Shown here piece by piece: positions 61,068-64,000 of a DNA stretch of 64,000 nucleotides. The stretch is from an uncultured Bacteroidia bacterium. Lineage in GTDB: Bacteria > Bacteroidota > Bacteroidia > Bacteroidales > UBA932. Below the pieces are notes generated by a model, which was not told the origin of the DNA, did no database searches, and saw nothing but the letters and a program-made list of their open reading frames with translations. Position numbers and translations under genes: made by a program. The DNA lies in NCBI GenBank assembly GCA_902789395.1, contig CADANY010000010.1, positions 62,001 to 126,000 on the forward strand, in the 5' to 3' direction. Numbering within the stretch: the stretch's first letter is position 1; each line of letters opens with the position of its first letter.

Positions 61068-62264
61068 ATGGAGAAAAAGCTATTCATCCTTATACTCATC
61101 AGCCTTCTTTCGCCTTTCCAGGCAAATGCCGGCTACCAGGACCACCGCAACCGGAATCTCGATTCCCTTGAGGCTATCCTGAAGACAAACCCGGGGCCGG
61201 AAATCCTATACCCGACTCTTGAGCAACTTGCGTCAGGCTGTCTCCAGACGGACCCGCACTATACATCGATCCTCGCCCACCGTCTTGTTTCAGAATGCCC
61301 TCCCCTGAAATACCTTCTCCTTGCTGCTGACGGTGCCGTCCTGTTATCCAACCATTACAGGGGGCAGGGGCAGCATGACAGCAGCCTGTTCTACGCCGTC
61401 AGGGCCTATGAGTTTCTGGAACAGGCCAGGAGAGAAGGATATGAACCGCAGGAAAGAGACTCCCTCGCCCTCGACAACGCCTATTCCCGGATCTGCGGGA
61501 CTTTGGGAAATGCCTATGTCATGCAAGAGGAGTTTGATACGGCGATTGACTATTACAAGAAAGCGCTGACGGTATTTGAGGAGCATCACTGGAAAGAAAG
61601 CACTTCCCTGCTATATGGCAATCTGGGATACCTGTATGACGAAATCAAGGATTATAAAAAGGCCGAGGAGAGTTATCTGAAAAGCATCGCTGTCGCCAGG
61701 GAAACAAAGGATTCCCTGATTCTCGCCAGGGCACAGCTGAGTCTCGGACAGTTTTATGTAGCCCGGGGAAAGTACAACAGAGCCCTTGCTTTCGTTACGA
61801 CCGCTGATGCGTATTATTCCAAACATGAAGATGAGGAGTTCATGGGCAGGATCGAGGTTCTCGACGCTCTCTCCGCCGTCAACCGGAACCAGGCCCGCCT
61901 TTTCAGGACGCTCACTTTCTCCGCCTTGATAACGATCCTTCTGCTGATTGCTCTCTTTTTCCTCTTGCGGAAGCTCCGCATCGAGAAGAAAGCGCTTGCC
62001 GATACGGAAAGCGTCTTCGAGGAGACCCTGCAAGAAATCCCGAACCCACCTTCCGGGGATTCGGGAATCAAACTGAACGAGCGGGAAAGGGATATCATCC
62101 GGATGCTATCCGAAGGTATGGATTCCGCCCAGATCGCAGACAAACTCTTTCTGAGCAAGGAGACGGTCAAATGGTATAGGAAACGCCTCCTTGCCAAATT
62201 CGGCGTTTCAACCTCGGCAGCCGTTGTTTCGGAAGCGATCCGGAGAGGGATTATTCAAAACTGA
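61068..62264 (+). CDS. Membrane-anchored TPR regulator with C-terminal LuxR HTH
   Basis: A 398-residue protein: signal-like N-terminus (LFILILISLLSPFQANAG), TPR repeats in the periplasmic part (about 130-260, GNAYVMQEEFDTAIDYYKKAL, GNLGYLYDEIKDYKKAEESY), one transmembrane helix (about 281-303), then a cytoplasmic LuxR/GerE helix-turn-helix (LNERERDIIRMLSEGMDSAQIADKLF, about 338-398). It is a one-component transmembrane regulator that would sense an envelope signal and bind DNA while in the membrane. Such architectures are frequent in Bacteroidota. Its target is unknown. The 3' end overlaps the convergent gene by 14 bases. Confidence 0.88.
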   Translation: MEKKLFILILISLLSPFQANAGYQDHRNRNLDSLEAILKTNPGPEILYPTLEQLASGCLQTDPHYTSILAHRLVSECPPLKYLLLAADGAVLLSNHYRGQGQHDSSLFYAVRAYEFLEQARREGYEPQERDSLALDNAYSRICGTLGNAYVMQEEFDTAIDYYKKALTVFEEHHWKESTSLLYGNLGYLYDEIKDYKKAEESYLKSIAVARETKDSLILARAQLSLGQFYVARGKYNRALAFVTTADAYYSKHEDEEFMGRIEVLDALSAVNRNQARLFRTLTFSALITILLLIALFFLLRKLRIEKKALADTESVFEETLQEIPNPPSGDSGIKLNERERDIIRMLSEGMDSAQIADKLFLSKETVKWYRKRLLAKFGVSTSAAVVSEAIRRGIIQN

Positions 62265-63552
62265 CTTTCAGCGTATAGGGGACGCCGTTGAGTACGTCGG
62301 TCCGGCCGCTGTACTCGACACCGTACTTCCCGTTACGTGACTCTACCGTCGTCTCGCAAAATACGGAAATATAATACTTTCCAGGAATCGGATCCTTAAT
62401 GGTAAGGGTCTTGTCCGTCGTCGCGCCGATGGCGCAGTAAGGGGAATTGTCGCCGAAAGCGAAGCCTCCCCTGCGCGCGAAGAGCGACAGATCGAAATCC
62501 TTGCTCCCCAGGATTCCCTGCAGGTCAACGACCATCTTCCGGGTTCCCTTCGGGACCTGGATGGTAAAGTGGTGGAACTGGCGGTCTCCGATACGGGTCC
62601 ATTCCGGTTTGCCCTCTGAGGTCTTGGCCGTCATTTCCCGCACTTCACCGGGCTTGAGGGCCGCTTTGACAACCGGACCGGCATTCCCGTCAAGGGCATA
62701 ACGGACCATTGCCGCCATCAGGGCCAGATTGTCATCCTCATAGGCCCCTTCCGGATGGGATCCGCAGAGAATGACGCGGCCGGTCTTGTCAGACGCCTTA
62801 TAGGCCCATATAACCGGCTGTCCATCAATGTCTTTCTCCAACTGCCGCCCTTTGGTATCGTAACGGGCGAGGACTTCCGTCCCCTTCGGGGCAGAGGCCA
62901 TGTCGGCATAGCAGCCGCCATTGTGGCGTACGCTGTCGATATGGGTCTTTCCGTCGAAAGAGAAGCGGGCTTCAAGGGGAGAACCGTTGACGATATCGAC
63001 GGCAGTATAGGATTTTTCAAGCTTCGTCGAAATCGTACATCCCGGCCACAGATTGAGATAGCTGGCGGTATGTTTGACCTTTCCGTCCGCATAAAGGACG
63101 CCGCGGCTGGCCACAAAGGCTCCGGCACAGGAGCCGAGGTAGCTGCCTCCGGCATTGACGAAATCACGGTAGTGCTGCCGTCCCTTTTCTTCCAGGGACT
63201 TGCCATGGGTTCCGGCACGGCCGCCGTTCATATAGATCATCCGGAAACGCGGTGCTCCGTCAGGATAGAGCAGGATGCCGTTCTCGTCTTCCGGGCTACC
63301 GCAGATCAGCGCCCGCTGGATCAGGGTATCCGCCTGCGTGAACTTATACGGATCGGTATAGCTGTGCTTCGTTGATACGAAGGCCTCCATCGACAGTCCG
63401 AGAAGATTCGTCACAGGAAGGTCCGTACGGGAAGTCAGCATAATCCCGCTGTCCATATAGACATCTTTGTAATAACCCCGGGCGGGGTTCTGGGCGCCGA
63501 GACCAATCGACAGAGCGGCAAACAAGGCTGCCAAAAGGGCGGTTTTTCTCAT
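62251..63552 (-). CDS. Secreted class-I glutamine-amidotransferase-like protein (BPL_N-type) with PPC-like domain
   Basis: 433 residues from ATG 63552 (MRKTALLAALFAALSIGLGAQ), a signal peptide. The GATase-like fold shows RMIYMNGGRAG, the nucleophile elbow GSYLGSCAGAFVAS (Cys 142) and RVILCGSHPEG with a candidate His. It resembles the biotin-protein-ligase N-terminal-like family. The C-terminal 120 residues match a pre-peptidase C-terminal (PPC) beta domain (KDFDLSLFARRGGFAFGD, GKYYISVFCETT). Exported GATase-like proteins probably act as hydrolases rather than amidotransferases. The gene starts 1 base after the thioredoxin-like gene. Confidence 0.82.
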   Translation of the reverse strand: MRKTALLAALFAALSIGLGAQNPARGYYKDVYMDSGIMLTSRTDLPVTNLLGLSMEAFVSTKHSYTDPYKFTQADTLIQRALICGSPEDENGILLYPDGAPRFRMIYMNGGRAGTHGKSLEEKGRQHYRDFVNAGGSYLGSCAGAFVASRGVLYADGKVKHTASYLNLWPGCTISTKLEKSYTAVDIVNGSPLEARFSFDGKTHIDSVRHNGGCYADMASAPKGTEVLARYDTKGRQLEKDIDGQPVIWAYKASDKTGRVILCGSHPEGAYEDDNLALMAAMVRYALDGNAGPVVKAALKPGEVREMTAKTSEGKPEWTRIGDRQFHHFTIQVPKGTRKMVVDLQGILGSKDFDLSLFARRGGFAFGDNSPYCAIGATTDKTLTIKDPIPGKYYISVFCETTVESRNGKYGVEYSGRTDVLNGVPYTLKVSFE

Positions 63553-63553
63553 T

Positions 63554-64000
63554 TTATTCCAATAATGAATCAATTTTCTTCAGCATCTTTTCCCCTTCGT
63601 ACCCGATGATCGTCTCGACCCGGGTACCCTCTTTCGAAACGAGCAGATAGGTCGGGAAAGCATTGGAATTCAACTGCTTGTAAATTGTTCCAAGCTGCCC
63701 GTCCGTCAAATAATAATGTTCCCCGCGGATATCCGGAATCATCTGGAGCCACTTATTCTTCGGAGAAGTCTCACTCGTAATATAGACGACAGTCAGACCT
63801 TTGAAACGCGTCTCCTTCAGCGGCTCCATTGCGCGAATCCCGATACGGCAGGGACCGCACCAGGTCGCCCAGAAATCGACGAGGACCGGCTGGCCTTTAT
63901 ATCTTTCCAGGATCGCATCCAGAAGCTGTCCGTCAGGAACATCGGGAACTTCCCGAATGCTTTCCGACATAGCCGTCCCTTCGAGGAGACGCTGCGCTTC
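63554..64000 (-). CDS. TlpA-like thioredoxin-fold protein (N-terminus outside window)
   Basis: The frame is open through base 64000, so the gene begins outside the window; 148 codons are visible. The thioredoxin fold has VLVDFWATWCGPCRIGIRAMEPL with the CGPC redox site, a VVYITSETSPKNKW segment and the cis-Pro in SNAFPTYLLVSKEG. This C-terminal location of the thioredoxin domain is typical of Bacteroidota TlpA/ResA-like periplasmic proteins with an extra N-terminal domain. It reduces or isomerises disulfides of exported proteins. Co-transcribed with the GATase-like gene. Confidence 0.85.
   Translation of the reverse strand, partial: EAQRLLEGTAMSESIREVPDVPDGQLLDAILERYKGQPVLVDFWATWCGPCRIGIRAMEPLKETRFKGLTVVYITSETSPKNKWLQMIPDIRGEHYYLTDGQLGTIYKQLNSNAFPTYLLVSKEGTRVETIIGYEGEKMLKKIDSLLE

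Noticed and set aside
1..64000. CRISPR array, prophage, insertion sequence, rRNA or replication origin
   Set aside because: No regularly spaced repeats, cas, integrase, transposase, phage structural genes, rRNA motifs or DnaA-box clusters were seen.

Overview
The window reads as chromosome of a fairly GC-rich member of the Bacteroidales (phylum Bacteroidota). The evidence is two SusC/SusD pairs, many Sec/lipobox lipoproteins, BACON domains, a C10 peptidase, PF06580/LytTR signalling, and repeated TAnnTTTG promoter elements of the Bacteroidetes type. The genus cannot be fixed from the sequence; the base composition is well above Bacteroides proper and suits an Alistipes/UBA932-like lineage. I see no prophage, insertion sequence, CRISPR array or rRNA.

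Region 1 (1-16.8 kb) is a starch/malto-oligosaccharide locus. A minus-strand operon runs from a sugar MFS transporter through SusC, SusD, SusE-like and SusF-like proteins to a BACON lipoprotein cut by the window edge. Divergent from it lie a DMT-type permease, a LytS/LytR-type two-component pair, an organophosphate-type MFS transporter and a GH77 4-alpha-glucanotransferase. Region 2 (16.8-23.6 kb) encodes exported hydrolases: a BACON lipoprotein with a C10 cysteine protease, then an operon of a calcineurin-like phosphoesterase, two tandem SGNH hydrolases and an alkaline-phosphatase-fold lipoprotein.

Region 3 (23.6-44.4 kb) is mostly core housekeeping: MATE exporter, RsgA, a polyprenyl diphosphate synthase, a U32 peptidase, a GH43 lipoprotein, an S41 protease, RdgB/HAM1, RecO, RNase R, a lipoprotein-like peptide deformylase, RadA, a tiny Cys-pair lipoprotein, a YfcE-like phosphoesterase, a NagX-like membrane protein, RsmE, Sua5/YrdC, an EEP hydrolase, rhomboid, MutL and IspF. 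Two tRNA genes (Gln-CTG, Met-CAT) with terminators follow.

Region 4 (44.7-50.7 kb) holds a GH20 hexosaminidase with a histidine acid phosphatase, a decayed outer-membrane protein gene, a probably frameshifted secreted protein, a beta-barrel protein and a small periplasmic protein. Region 5 (50.8-59.6 kb) is the most unusual unit: a LacI regulator divergent from a second SusC/SusD pair, flanked on both sides by paralogous exported metallo-beta-lactamase-fold lipoproteins and with no recognisable glycoside hydrolase. Region 6 (59.6-64 kb) has an OmpA-family protein, a membrane-anchored TPR-LuxR regulator, a secreted glutamine-amidotransferase-like protein and a truncated TlpA-like thioredoxin.

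The starch locus links outer-membrane capture (SusC-F), inner-membrane uptake (MFS) and cytoplasmic processing (MalQ). The LacI locus probably follows the same logic for an unknown substrate that the MBL-fold enzymes would cut.
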